Shown: positions 25,182 to 33,606 of the stretch, in pieces | Numbering within the stretch: the stretch's first letter is position 1 | How the letters are laid out: every line of letters starts with the position of its first letter | Assembly: GCF_050483325.1 (NCBI RefSeq) | Contig: NZ_JBCMYF010000032.1 | Location: forward strand, 1-64,000 | DNA: 64,000 bases | Direction of reading: 5' to 3' | From: Bacillus_P idriensis_A | GTDB lineage: Bacteria; Bacillota; Bacilli; Bacillales; Bacillaceae | Translations under genes and position numbers: made by a program | The notes under the pieces: generated by a model | Told to the model about the DNA's origin: nothing | The model's input: only the letters and a program-made list of their open reading frames with translations | Databases searched by the model: none

Positions 25182-25677
25182 GTTCAGCCCCTCCTTCTTT
25201 ATTAGCCTCTTGCCCGCTCTGATTTAGTTTCTTCAATGCCCGGTAATAGGTTCTGCTGACTTTTTCCCTTGACCAGCCGAGAACTTCTGCCGTTTCTTGC
25301 ACAGAAAGCTCAGAGATGACTCTCAGCATGACAACATCTCTGTATTCTGCTTTCAGTTCATTAATTGCGTTGTAGGCTTCCATTAGGGTTTCATGTTCCA
25401 TCAGGATATCATCCGGGCTTTTTGGCTGCTCGGGGTTTGGCAGCCAAGAACGAAACCGTTTCTTCCGGAGCTGATCGATGACAAGTCTTCTGGCAATCCC
25501 TATTAGCCATGTTTTCGGATGAGAATCCCCGCGAAAATTGCTTTTTAAAGCTTTGAAGAACACTTCCTGGACATCATCTTCTACATCATGAGATCCTTTG
25601 TAGTAAACAAGAAAGTGGTAAAGATCATCTCCGAACTGCTTAAACATCCGCTCGATTTCCCTGTGATGTCCGTTCAT
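25171..25677 (-). CDS. ECF-family RNA polymerase sigma factor (SigX-like)
   Basis: The 168-residue protein has sigma region 2 (VEDDVQEVFFKAL, then HPKTWLIGIARRLVIDQLRK) and region 4 (VMLRVISELSVQETAEVLGW with its helix-turn-helix). It directs RNA polymerase to extracytoplasmic-stress promoters. AGGGGTGG stands before the ATG. The overlap with the next gene supports a sigma/anti-sigma pair. The closest B. subtilis resemblance seems to be SigX, but the identity is not certain, and I could not pick out an autoregulated promoter. Confidence 0.9.
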   Translation of the reverse strand: MNGHHREIERMFKQFGDDLYHFLVYYKGSHDVEDDVQEVFFKALKSNFRGDSHPKTWLIGIARRLVIDQLRKKRFRSWLPNPEQPKSPDDILMEHETLMEAYNAINELKAEYRDVVMLRVISELSVQETAEVLGWSREKVSRTYYRALKKLNQSGQEANKEGGAELES

Positions 25678-25742
25678 TTATCCACCCCTTTAAACCCTTT
25701 ACGAAATTAGACGTTTATTTATCTTCATTCTCTCACTTAAAT

Positions 25743-25778
25743 AAAAAAAATTCAGTCCTTTTTCAGACTGAATTTTTT
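25743..25778 (-). terminator. Terminator of the aldo/keto reductase gene
   Basis: AAAATTCAGTC and GACTGAATTTT around an 8-nt loop, with T-runs, lie directly after the gene on the minus strand. Confidence 0.88.
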
Positions 25779-25789
25779 AAGATCATTCA

Positions 25790-26686
25790 CTAAACTTGTC
25801 CAACCCAATCAGACTGGGCCGCTTTTTGGAAGAGAGACCTTATTTCTTTGTACTCTTTTTCAGTAAGGTTTCCCTTGCCTGCGAGTTTGGCGTTCTGGGT
25901 CCATCTGTCAGGCTTTGCTGTCCCGACGATGGCCGTATGGACACCTGGAACGGTCAGAGTGAACCGAAGCGCTTTTTCAACAGCTTCTGTCAGGTCCCCC
26001 TCCAGAAAGCTATATTCCAGCTTATGAAACCTTTCCCAATATTCCTGATAGTAGCCGTTCTCAGGCTTATCTTGGTAGTTCCAGGCGACATTGGCAATCG
26101 GCCGTTTTGCAATGATTCCCATATCCCGTTTCAAAGCCTCTGGAATGGTGAGGTCAATCGCTTCCTGATCCGCAATACTTACTGAGGTTTCAAATGTATC
26201 AAACGCCCCGGTTTTTATGGCGTAAAGGGCATCTGTATGATCTCCGCTGTAGCCAATGTAACGGGTTTTGCCTTTTTCCTTTGCCCGCCTTAATACGTCA
26301 ATAACATCCCCTTTGCGCAGGACTTCCTCAGAACAGCTATGGAGATGAATGGTATCCACATAGTCCGTTTTCAGCCTTTTCAAGCTTCGGTCAATCGATT
26401 GTTCAAGCATGGCCGGATCCCAGTCATCACCGTCTAATCCCGATGTATGTCCGCATTTTGTAAACAAATAATAATCGTCTCTTCTATGAGACATGGTGCT
26501 GCCGATTAATTCTTCGCTGATGTTGTAGCATTCTGCCGTATCTATGACATTCAAACCTGCATCAAGAGCGGTGCCAAGCAGACGGTCGACTGTTTCAGGC
26601 GTTGCTTCTGAAAAGCCTATTTCTGCTGCTCCAAAACCGAGAACACTTACTTTCATATCTGTTTTACCAAAAGCGCGACGTTCCAT
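25790..26686 (-). CDS. Aldo/keto reductase
   Basis: The 298-residue TIM-barrel oxidoreductase uses NADPH. The catalytic Asp-Tyr-Lys-His set is visible in NVIDTAECYN, FTKCG and TIHLHSC, and the cofactor region in GIIAKRPIANVAWN and HTAIVGTAKPDR. The substrate is unknown. It is transcribed away from the SDR gene at 26839, sharing a 152-bp divergent promoter region. Confidence 0.9.
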   Translation of the reverse strand: MERRAFGKTDMKVSVLGFGAAEIGFSEATPETVDRLLGTALDAGLNVIDTAECYNISEELIGSTMSHRRDDYYLFTKCGHTSGLDGDDWDPAMLEQSIDRSLKRLKTDYVDTIHLHSCSEEVLRKGDVIDVLRRAKEKGKTRYIGYSGDHTDALYAIKTGAFDTFETSVSIADQEAIDLTIPEALKRDMGIIAKRPIANVAWNYQDKPENGYYQEYWERFHKLEYSFLEGDLTEAVEKALRFTLTVPGVHTAIVGTAKPDRWTQNAKLAGKGNLTEKEYKEIRSLFQKAAQSDWVGQV

Positions 26687-26838
26687 ATCATCATTCCTTT
26701 CTGCATGCCTGCGCCTTAATTTTATAATAATTCTGATAATTATACGAAAGATTCACCTTGAATCTAGAAATCTCTTACGTTCGCTTTTCGATGAAAGCAT
26801 TTATAATAAAGGAAAGAATAGATACGGAGGAGAAATGG

Positions 26839-27693
26839 ATGTCCAAAAAGACCGTGCTTATCACCGGAGCTTCAAGCGGGTTTGGCATGCTTGCTGCGCA
26901 TAGACTTGCAAAGGCCGGATATGACGTAATTGCAACAATGAGGAACATGGGAAAGAAGAACTTGCTGATGAAATCGATCGAGGATGATGGCTTGAGCGAT
27001 CGCGTGACTCTGCTTAAGCTTGATGTCACGTCCGCCGACTCCATTCAGACACTTACCCCTTTTTTGAATGAAAGAGGCAAAATAGATATTCTTATTAATA
27101 ACGCTGGCTATGCATTTGGAGGCTTCGGCGAGGAAATAACTGTGGATGAGTACCGAGAGCAATTTGAGACAAATTTTTTTGGAGTGATTGCCGTTACACA
27201 GGCTGTCCTGCCTTTTATGCGGTCACAGCGCAGCGGCAAGATTATTAATATGAGCAGCATCAGCGGATTGATCGGCTTTCCGGGATTATCTCCTTATGTT
27301 TCGTCAAAGCATGCACTCGAAGGCTTCAGTGAAAGTCTTCGCCTTGAAGTAAAACCGTATGGAATTGATGTCATTTTGGTTGAGCCAGGCTCTTTTTCGA
27401 CAAATATTTGGACAACTGGCAAAAAAGTGTCGCCTGTTTCAATGGAAGCAAGTTCTCCTTATTATGACTATATGATTGGAATAGAAAATGAACTTGAACG
27501 GGGAAAAGAAAAGCTTGGAAATCCAGCCGAAGTTGTTGAACTCATCGTAAAACTTTGTGAAAAAAAGACGGTTGGTAAATTGAGATATCCAGTTGGGAAA
27601 GGGGTTCGTCTGTCTCTTTTCTTAAAAAGAGTTCTGCCGTGGCGCGTTTGGGAAGCGATTGTAATTGGAAAACTTCTGTCCAATAAGAAATAG
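26839..27693 (+). CDS. Short-chain dehydrogenase/reductase
   Basis: The 284-residue enzyme has the classical SDR motifs: TGASSGFG cofactor turn (about residues 8-15), INNAGYA, the catalytic Ser of MSSISG, and YVSSKHALEG (Tyr-x-x-x-Lys). The C-terminal extension of about 60 residues resembles 17-beta-hydroxysteroid/retinol-dehydrogenase-like SDRs. The ATG at 26839 follows GGAGGAG; the longer frame has no ribosome site. Confidence 0.9.
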   Translation: MSKKTVLITGASSGFGMLAAHRLAKAGYDVIATMRNMGKKNLLMKSIEDDGLSDRVTLLKLDVTSADSIQTLTPFLNERGKIDILINNAGYAFGGFGEEITVDEYREQFETNFFGVIAVTQAVLPFMRSQRSGKIINMSSISGLIGFPGLSPYVSSKHALEGFSESLRLEVKPYGIDVILVEPGSFSTNIWTTGKKVSPVSMEASSPYYDYMIGIENELERGKEKLGNPAEVVELIVKLCEKKTVGKLRYPVGKGVRLSLFLKRVLPWRVWEAIVIGKLLSNKK

Positions 27694-27723
27694 AACCCAT
27701 CGTTTTGATGGATTCTATTTTTT
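27689..27723 (+). terminator. Terminator of the SDR gene
   Basis: TAGAA-C-CCATC pairs with GATGG-A-TTCTA around a 4-nt loop, followed by six T. Confidence 0.85.
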
Positions 27724-27743
27724 ATTACATATAAGCCTTAAGT

Positions 27744-28574
27744 TCATTCTCCGATTTTGCTTAAAGGCACAAATGTAGGAATCGTGCTTCCGTCATATTC
27801 TTTTTCAATAAATTTTGCAGTATCCTCTTCCTGATATAGTTCAACAATTCTCTTCAATTCTTTGCGATCTTTATCTTCTGTACGTGCTGCAATAATGTTG
27901 ATATATGGAGTAGCCGTGTCATCTTCATGGAAAATAGAGTCCTTCACTGGGTTAAAGCCTGCATCCACAGCAATACCGTTATTAATGATTGATCCTGCTA
28001 CGTCAGGTAGCACACGCGGTGTCTGGCCTGCAACAACTGGGACAATTTCTAAGTTTTTCGGATTTGAGACAATTTTGTCCAATGAACCATTTCCATCAAA
28101 GTCCTCAGGCACTTCAATTAAGCCTGCATCCTGCAGCAGAAGGAATGCTCTGCCCATATTTGTTGCTTCGTTAGGTACGGCAATTTTTCCGCCTTCTGGA
28201 ATATCTTTAACTGATTTATATTTTTCAGAGTAAAGACCAAGCGGTGCGATAACAGTAGTACCAATCGGTGTAAGGTCAAGATCGTGTTCTTTTTTAAATG
28301 CGTTGAAATAAGAAATTGTCTGGAATGCATTCGCATCAAGCTCGCCTTCAGAGAGTGCCAGATTTGGCTGTAAGTAATCTGAGAATGTGACGATCTCAAT
28401 ATTGATGCCCTCTTTTTCAGCTTTCTTTGCAACAAAATCCCAAATGCGGTTATCGGATCCGCTGACGCCAATTTTTACATTTACTTCCTCTTCCCCGTTT
28501 GCTGTTTTGTTTCCGCAGCCCGCAGCAAGGGCACCAAATACTAGAATCAGTCCTAAGATCATAAATTTTTTCAT
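27744..28574 (-). CDS. metQ: Methionine ABC transporter substrate-binding lipoprotein
   Basis: The 276-residue protein has a lipoprotein signal peptide ending in the lipobox LAAGC (Cys about residue 20) and the NlpA/MetQ domain (KIGVSGSDNRIWDF, ITFSDYLQPN-like YLQPNLALSEGELDANAF, VPNEATNMGRAFLLLQ). It binds methionine outside the membrane and delivers it to MetI. It is the last gene of the metN-metI-metQ operon, 13 bp after metI. Confidence 0.95.
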   Translation of the reverse strand: MKKFMILGLILVFGALAAGCGNKTANGEEEVNVKIGVSGSDNRIWDFVAKKAEKEGINIEIVTFSDYLQPNLALSEGELDANAFQTISYFNAFKKEHDLDLTPIGTTVIAPLGLYSEKYKSVKDIPEGGKIAVPNEATNMGRAFLLLQDAGLIEVPEDFDGNGSLDKIVSNPKNLEIVPVVAGQTPRVLPDVAGSIINNGIAVDAGFNPVKDSIFHEDDTATPYINIIAARTEDKDRKELKRIVELYQEEDTAKFIEKEYDGSTIPTFVPLSKIGE

Positions 28575-28587
28575 CTTGCTTCTCTCC

Positions 28588-29238
28588 CTATCGTCTTCTG
28601 ATTTTTTTAGATAATAAGTTACCTGATGACTGAAGTCCCTGAACGAGTACTACAAGGATTGTCACGGTAATAATCATGACCACTGTATCAAACCGCTGAT
28701 AGCCGTATGTAATGGCGAGATCCCCGAGTCCTCCTCCGCCGACAGCACCTGCCATCGCTGATGCTCCGACAAGACCGACTGTAGCGATTGTAAGGCTTAA
28801 GACAAGTGAGCTTAATGCTTCCGGAACGATGAATTTAAAGATGATTTGCGCTGGTGTTGCCCCCATGGCCTCTGCTGCCTCTATAACTCCTGGATCCACT
28901 TCTAATAATGAGTTCTCAATCAATCTTGCAATATATGGTCCTGCATAAAAGACTAGCGGCACTACAGCTGCTGCTGTCCCAATTGAGGTTCCGACAATTA
29001 ATCGTGTAAGAGGAACGATGGCAACCATTAAAATAATAAAGGGTACAGAACGGAAGATATTGACGACGCCGTTCAAGATATTAAAAATAATAGCATTCTC
29101 CCATAGATGCCCTTTTCTTGTGATAACCAGCAGCACACCAAGCGGCAGTCCGATTAAAGTTGAGAAAAGCAATGAAAAACCGGTCATCGCAAGTGTTTCT
29201 ATCAGTGCATCAATAATTTGCTGTGAATCAACTAGCAT
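28588..29238 (-). CDS. metI: Methionine ABC transporter permease
   Basis: The 216-residue permease has five transmembrane segments and the coupling EAA loop (EAAEAMGATPAQIIFKFIVPE). Its start overlaps the end of metN by 11 bp. The B. subtilis counterpart is also called metP. Confidence 0.95.
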   Translation of the reverse strand: MLVDSQQIIDALIETLAMTGFSLLFSTLIGLPLGVLLVITRKGHLWENAIIFNILNGVVNIFRSVPFIILMVAIVPLTRLIVGTSIGTAAAVVPLVFYAGPYIARLIENSLLEVDPGVIEAAEAMGATPAQIIFKFIVPEALSSLVLSLTIATVGLVGASAMAGAVGGGGLGDLAITYGYQRFDTVVMIITVTILVVLVQGLQSSGNLLSKKIRRR

Positions 29239-30259
29239 GTGCTTCCACCTCTTTCACTGTGACATTTTCCTGATTCATCACTAATAAAGCCCGTTTAATT
29301 TCACTTTCCGTTCCCTGAAGTTCAACAATCAAATGACCGAACGGGACACCCTGAAGCTCTGTGATGTTTCCAAATAATACATTGATATCAAGATCAAACC
29401 GTTTTGCAATCTGAGACAGCAGCGGCTGTCCTGAAGATTTGCCGACAAAGTTAATTTTGAAAATCTGGCCCTGAGTATTCTCCTCCTGCACTAATTTCAG
29501 CACAGATTCCGGGATGGAATCGTTCAAAACCGAGCTGACAAAGTTCGAAGCTGTTTTTGTCTGCGGATTTGAGAAGACATCGAAGACTGAGCCTGATTCG
29601 ATAATTTTTCCGCCCTCAATCACGGCCACCCTGTCGCAAACTTCCCTGATGACGGACATCTCATGAGTGATCATTAAAATCGTTATGCTGTATTCCTGAT
29701 TAATCTTTTTCAAAAGCTTCAGAATGGAGCCTGTTGTTTGCGGATCAAGGGCGGACGTTGCTTCATCACACAATAGAATCGAAGGCTGTGTTGCAAGTGC
29801 TCTTGCTATTCCGACACGCTGCTTTTGACCGCCTGATAATTGGTCAGGATATTGATTAGCTTTGTCTTCTAATCCTACAAACGATAGTAATTCCGTTACT
29901 CTTTCTTTAATTTCTTTTTGAGAAGCTTTTGCAAGAAGAAGCGGCATCGCAACATTGGCGAAGACCGTTTTGGAATTAAGCAGATTGAAATGCTGAAAGA
30001 CCATCCCGATTTTGCGCTTAACCTGTCTTACTTCCTTTTGGGAAAGAGCTGTCAAATCAAGATGATCGACAATGATTTTCCCTGAGCTTGGGCGCTCTAG
30101 CAAGTTCACTGTGCGGATCAGTGTGCTTTTACCGGCTCCGCTGAATCCGATCACACCGCAAATCTCCCCTTGTTTAACATGAAGATCAATGCCGTCAAGT
30201 GCTCTCACTTCATTTCCGCCGCTGTTATAAACCTTTGTGACGCCTTCAAATTGAATCAT
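29228..30259 (-). CDS. metN: Methionine ABC transporter ATP-binding protein
   Basis: The 343-residue ATPase has Walker A (GFSGAGKSTLIR), the ABC signature (LSGGQKQRVGIARAL), Walker B (ILLCDEATSALDP) and the C-terminal NIL domain (about residues 265-340) that gives feedback inhibition by methionine. The ATG at 30259 follows GGGGGG; the longer frame enters the riboswitch terminator. Two SAM riboswitches precede it. Confidence 0.96.
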   Translation of the reverse strand: MIQFEGVTKVYNSGGNEVRALDGIDLHVKQGEICGVIGFSGAGKSTLIRTVNLLERPSSGKIIVDHLDLTALSQKEVRQVKRKIGMVFQHFNLLNSKTVFANVAMPLLLAKASQKEIKERVTELLSFVGLEDKANQYPDQLSGGQKQRVGIARALATQPSILLCDEATSALDPQTTGSILKLLKKINQEYSITILMITHEMSVIREVCDRVAVIEGGKIIESGSVFDVFSNPQTKTASNFVSSVLNDSIPESVLKLVQEENTQGQIFKINFVGKSSGQPLLSQIAKRFDLDINVLFGNITELQGVPFGHLIVELQGTESEIKRALLVMNQENVTVKEVEAHAS

Positions 30260-30287
30260 ATGTATGCCCCCCGTATTTTTAAAAATA

Positions 30288-30319
30288 AAAAAACCCTCTT
30301 CTATCCGACAAGAAGAGGG
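30288..30319 (-). terminator. Terminator of the proximal SAM riboswitch
   Basis: On the minus strand CCCTCTTCT and AGAAGAGGG enclose an 8-nt loop and are followed by seven T, just before metN. Confidence 0.92.
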
Positions 30320-30344
30320 CATGAATTCATAAAGAATCACTTGA

Positions 30345-30453
30345 TCTCTTCTTATCTCCCAGGCTTTCGCCTGCTGGAATTGGCACAGTACTTTTTAAAA
30401 AGTCCGCTGCCGAAGCATCATCAGGCCAGTCCCTCCGCTTCTCTGGATAAGAA
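30345..30453 (-). ncRNA. SAM-I riboswitch (S-box), proximal copy of a tandem pair
   Basis: The minus strand reads CTTATCCAGAGAAGCGGAGG, GACTGGCCTGATGATGCTTC, GGCAGCGG, TGTGCCAATTCCAGC and GGGAGATAAGAAGAG, the full S-box consensus. Bound SAM should favour the terminator at 30288-30319 and shut off metNIQ. Confidence 0.96.
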
Positions 30454-30477
30454 ATCTATTCATTTTTTTAAAAACAA

Positions 30478-30508
30478 AAAACCTCCTCCTGAAAGCCAAG
30501 AAGAGGGT
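30478..30508 (-). terminator. Terminator of the distal SAM riboswitch
   Basis: On the minus strand CCTCTTCTT pairs, with G-T pairs, with AGGAGGAGG and is followed by six T. It lies between the two aptamers. Confidence 0.8.
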
Positions 30509-30531
30509 AAGATCGTAGGTAAAAGACCGTT

Positions 30532-30646
30532 CACTCTTCTTATCTCTCAAGCGAAATCACGCTTGTTGGAGTTGGCACAGTTCTCATGAGAGTCTGCTGC
30601 CGAGGTTTCAAAGGGCCAAATCCCTCCACCTCTCGTGATAAGAAGT
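30532..30646 (-). ncRNA. SAM-I riboswitch (S-box), distal copy of a tandem pair
   Basis: The minus strand shows CTTATCACGAGAGGTGGAGG, GATTTGGCCCTTTGAAACCT, CGGCAGCAGACT, TGTGCCAACTCCAAC and GAGAGATAAGAAGAG. It is a complete aptamer with its own terminator (30478-30508), upstream of the proximal copy on the same transcript. Confidence 0.95.
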
Positions 30647-30669
30647 TTCATATTTTCGATGTGAGTCCT

Positions 30670-30698
30670 ACTTTACGCTGGTATTTTCAGAAAGTCAA
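30670..30698 (-). promoter_or_regulatory. Promoter of the metNIQ leader
   Basis: TTGACT and TAAAGT are 17 bp apart on the minus strand, just upstream of the distal SAM aptamer and directly after the DUF4395 gene. Confidence 0.7.
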
Positions 30699-30715
30699 CA
30701 ATTTTTTCAGAAAAA

Positions 30716-31135
30716 TTATGACTGCTTAGAAAGCCTGCGGTATCGATATTGCTGCCACTGAAAACGAATAAAGCAGCCAACACAAAAGCCCAGAATGGCA
30801 ACAAATGCAGCAAGCGCGACCATCACGGTAAAGATATATGCCAGAGTCATCCAGCTCATCATATAGCCAAGAAAACCAAGGCTGAGACAGATCACTGCAA
30901 TAAGCTGATTAAACTGCTGCTGATCAAAATCCTCTGGTAGATATTCTGAAGGTTTTTTTCTCAAAAAGAGCTTTGCCGTCTTCATAATAGGGTTAAATTT
31001 AAAAAGAAGCCCCATTAATCCTGCTGTTAGAGGTAATAGAAGAAACCAGCCGGACCCTGTCATCCAAGCGGCTGCAACAGATAAAACAATAAACCATTGA
31101 TTCGTTAAAACAAGAGGTTTAGGAATGGTGTTCAC
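30716..31135 (-). CDS. DUF4395-family membrane protein
   Basis: The 139-residue protein has four hydrophobic segments. The N-terminal IPKPLVLTNQWFIVLS and the C-terminal FCVGCFIRFQ match the DUF4395 family of unknown function. It precedes the metNIQ promoter on the same strand without a terminator between, but metNIQ has its own promoter. Confidence 0.8.
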   Translation of the reverse strand: MNTIPKPLVLTNQWFIVLSVAAAWMTGSGWFLLLPLTAGLMGLLFKFNPIMKTAKLFLRKKPSEYLPEDFDQQQFNQLIAVICLSLGFLGYMMSWMTLAYIFTVMVALAAFVAILGFCVGCFIRFQWQQYRYRRLSKQS

Positions 31136-31217
31136 TTAAATCCCACCTGTCTGATTGGAATATAAGTATTTTACTCCAGTTTTTGTCTTTTGTGAAGACA
31201 AATGCTTCAGGAATCTA

Positions 31218-31247
31218 TTGACAGTTAAAAGCGCATCATGATACGAT
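31218..31247 (+). promoter_or_regulatory. Promoter of the SAM-riboswitch/hydrolase transcript
   Basis: A consensus TTGACA is followed after 18 bp by TACGAT, about 35 bp before the aptamer. Confidence 0.6.
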
Positions 31248-31281
31248 CATTAAAACCAACTAAACCAATAAGAATTAAATA

Positions 31282-31383
31282 AATTATCAAGAGTGAATGA
31301 GAGATCTGGCTCCGCGACTTCACAGCAACCGCCAAAAGGAATGGTGCTTCCACCAGCAAAGCTCTGCGCTTTGGATGATAAAG
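31282..31383 (+). ncRNA. SAM-I-type riboswitch upstream of an alpha/beta hydrolase gene
   Basis: The plus strand reads TTATCAAGAGTGAATGAGAG, ATCTGGCTCCGCGACTTCAC, AGCAACCGCC, AATGGTGCTTCCACCAGC and GGATGATAAG. This follows the S-box order: P1 TTATC/GATAA, the K-turn region, AGCAACC and GGTGC...CCAGC. GAGAGATCTGGCTC replaces the commoner GAGGGACTGGCCC, so it is a variant copy. A strong terminator follows. Confidence 0.78.
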
Positions 31384-31424
31384 AAAAGCCCGCTCTTTAT
31401 TACCAGGAAGAGCGGGCTTTTCTT
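31381..31424 (+). terminator. Terminator of the third SAM-type riboswitch
   Basis: AAGAAAAGCCCGCTCTT and AAGAGCGGGCTTTTCTT form a 17-bp stem around a 10-nt loop, between aptamer and hydrolase gene. Confidence 0.93.
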
Positions 31425-31453
31425 ATATGATTGTTGAATTGGAGGATGGGAAA

Positions 31454-32224
31454 ATGACGAAAACAATGGACTCCGTATTGCCAGGTGCTGAGAGCTTTTT
31501 TTATAAAGGAAATGAGATTGGCATTCTGCTTTGCCACGGATTTGTCGGAACACCGCAAAGTGTGGGAGAACTCGGAAAGCTGCTGGCAGACAAAGGCTTT
31601 ACTGTCCTTGCTCCGCGTCTTAAAGGTCACGGAACGAATATTCTCGAGCTTGAATCCTGCTGTTATACAGATTGGATCAAAGACGTTGAACAGGCTTATT
31701 TAAAGCTGAAAAAAATCTGCCGCAACGTATTTATTGCAGGGCAATCAATGGGCGGAATCCTTGCTGTGCATTTGGCTTGCAAATATAAAGAAATAAGCGG
31801 TGTGATTACAATCAACGCTGCTTTAAGCGTGCCTGGATATGAGTCTTTTGAAAACCAGTCAGAACCAAGGTACATCCCTGAAGGAAAACCGGATATAAAA
31901 GCAGAAGGAATTAAAGAAATCACTTACTCGGCTGTCCCGATTACAGCCGTCCACAATCTCCTTAACCTTATAAAACTTGTAAAGCCAAAGCTTTCAAATG
32001 TCTCATGTCCGGCGCTCATTTTTAAATCCGAAGAAGATCACGTCGTCCCTCCGGACAGCTCCGATGCCCTTTATGAAAAAGTCTCATCACCAATGAAACA
32101 AATCATCAGTCTAACTAACTCCTATCATGTCGCTTCCATGGACGGCGATAAAGAGATCATTGCCGATAAAACAGCGGATTACATTCGTTTATGCTGTCAC
32201 CCAATTTATAAAATGTCCGTTTAA
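31454..32224 (+). CDS. Alpha/beta hydrolase (carboxylesterase/monoacylglycerol-lipase type), SAM-riboswitch controlled
   Basis: The 256-residue soluble enzyme has LLCHGFVGTPQSVGELG with the oxyanion region (about 27-45), the nucleophile elbow GQSMGG (about 96-101), an acid in FKSEEDHVVPP and the catalytic His in SYHVASMDGD. The sequence is closest to the Est30/YvaK carboxylesterase group. The ATG at 31454 follows GGAGGATGG. The unusual point is its leader: a SAM-type riboswitch implies a link to methionine or sulfur metabolism, for which esterases of this group have no established role. Confidence 0.88.
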   Translation: MTKTMDSVLPGAESFFYKGNEIGILLCHGFVGTPQSVGELGKLLADKGFTVLAPRLKGHGTNILELESCCYTDWIKDVEQAYLKLKKICRNVFIAGQSMGGILAVHLACKYKEISGVITINAALSVPGYESFENQSEPRYIPEGKPDIKAEGIKEITYSAVPITAVHNLLNLIKLVKPKLSNVSCPALIFKSEEDHVVPPDSSDALYEKVSSPMKQIISLTNSYHVASMDGDKEIIADKTADYIRLCCHPIYKMSV

Positions 32225-32274
32225 ATTATGACTTTAATCGGACATTCCTGCTAAACTGAGAACAGGTGATAAAC

Positions 32275-33009
32275 ATGTTCTTAAAATCAATCAAGTTAAA
32301 AAAAGAAGAAGTTCCTTCGTTTAAAACATATCCTTTTTCCATTCCGGCCATTTCAAACCTGGATGAACTGAAGATTAAAAGCCCCGTTACTTTTTTTGTC
32401 GGAGAAAATGGATCCGGCAAATCCACATTGATGGAGGCAATTGCCTATCAGTGCGGGTTTAATACAGCCGGCGGCAGCCATCATCTTTACGAAACGAGGA
32501 GCTCTCAATCTGATTTAGGGATGTATATCAGGCTTGCCTGGATGCCAAAAATCAAAAATGGTTTTTTCCTTAGAGCCGAGTCCTTTTATCAGTTTGCATC
32601 GTATCTTGAGGAACTGAATGAAGACCCGTTATCAGGTGATGTATTTGGATCATATGGCGGAAAATCGCTCCATCATCAGTCACATGGCGAATCCTTTTTA
32701 TCTCTTTTTCTCAATCGTTTCGGCAATAAAGCCGTCTATTTACTTGATGAGCCTGAGGCCGCTCTATCCCCGTCAAGACAGCTGACCCTGCTGCGCATCA
32801 TTCATGATTTAACAAAAGACGGTGACACACAATTCATTATTGCCACACATTCTCCTATTTTGCTTGGATTTCCCGGGGCAAATATAGTCAGCTTTGATTC
32901 GGAGCGCATTGCCGAAATCGATTATAAGGATACAGATCATTATCAGATTACAAAGTATTTTCTGGAGAATCGGGACCGGTTTTTGGAGGAGCTTTTTAAG
33001 GAAGAATAA
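32275..33009 (+). CDS. AAA/ABC-type ATPase, stand-alone
   Basis: The 244-residue protein has Walker A (FVGENGSGKSTLMEAI, about residues 44-59), the signature-like SHGESFLSLF, Walker B (VYLLDEPEAALSP) and the His switch (FIIATHSPIL). It belongs to the predicted-ATPase group COG3910 and is not joined to a permease. The ATG at 32275 follows AGGTGAT. Its partner and function are unknown. Confidence 0.88.
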   Translation: MFLKSIKLKKEEVPSFKTYPFSIPAISNLDELKIKSPVTFFVGENGSGKSTLMEAIAYQCGFNTAGGSHHLYETRSSQSDLGMYIRLAWMPKIKNGFFLRAESFYQFASYLEELNEDPLSGDVFGSYGGKSLHHQSHGESFLSLFLNRFGNKAVYLLDEPEAALSPSRQLTLLRIIHDLTKDGDTQFIIATHSPILLGFPGANIVSFDSERIAEIDYKDTDHYQITKYFLENRDRFLEELFKEE

Positions 33010-33087
33010 GTTGAGCAGCTAACAGCTTCTTGCTCTCATCATCCTTGACCGGTGCTTTGGATGTTTTCGGGCGGGTAATTGAGATGC

Positions 33088-33125
33088 AAAAACGCATGAC
33101 ATTTTTTCCGCGTCATGCGTTTTTT
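33088..33125. terminator. Bidirectional terminator between ATPase and fra
   Basis: AAAAACGCATGAC pairs with GTCATGCGTTTTT around an 11-nt loop between convergent genes. Confidence 0.9.
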
Positions 33126-33141
33126 GATAAGCCGGGATGTA

Positions 33142-33513
33142 TTATTTCCGCCAAAAATTCGGATATTCTGCTTTATCCTGAATATTAAAATCAATTATTT
33201 TCTCAAGCAATTCGTAATTTACCGGCTCATTCCACTTAATTCGAAACAAGCCTTTAGTAGCGCTGTAGCCAGCTTTTGCAATGTCATCGGCAAAATGTGT
33301 CATGGCTGCTTCTTCGGGTGAAACGCTCAAATGATGCTTCGCTGTGGAATAGCCGATAATAAATGTGCCGTGATCGGTAAACATTGGCGTATTCCACTTG
33401 ATTTGCGCTTCTAAATTCGGATATTTATTAGCCACCCAAGCCGAAATTTCCTCTGTTCGCTCGCGGTGTCCGGGGTTATCGATACCTGCTAAATATTCTG
33501 CAAAAACTTCCAT
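33142..33513 (-). CDS. fra: Frataxin-like iron chaperone Fra (DUF1801, YdhG)
   Basis: The 123-residue protein closely matches B. subtilis YdhG/Fra along its length (MEVFAEYLAGI, HRERTEEI, IKWNTPMFTDHGTFIIG, FWRK at the end). Fra delivers iron for iron-sulfur-cluster and heme assembly in the cytoplasm. A Shine-Dalgarno GAAGGAGGAAG precedes the start. Stand-alone gene. Confidence 0.93.
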   Translation of the reverse strand: MEVFAEYLAGIDNPGHRERTEEISAWVANKYPNLEAQIKWNTPMFTDHGTFIIGYSTAKHHLSVSPEEAAMTHFADDIAKAGYSATKGLFRIKWNEPVNYELLEKIIDFNIQDKAEYPNFWRK

Positions 33514-33606
33514 ATCTTCCTCCTTCGACGGGCTATTGCCTCAACAATTTGAATTCTCAGCCCATATTCTTGATATTAAATGAAATGATCATCTCCAGCA
33601 ATTCCA

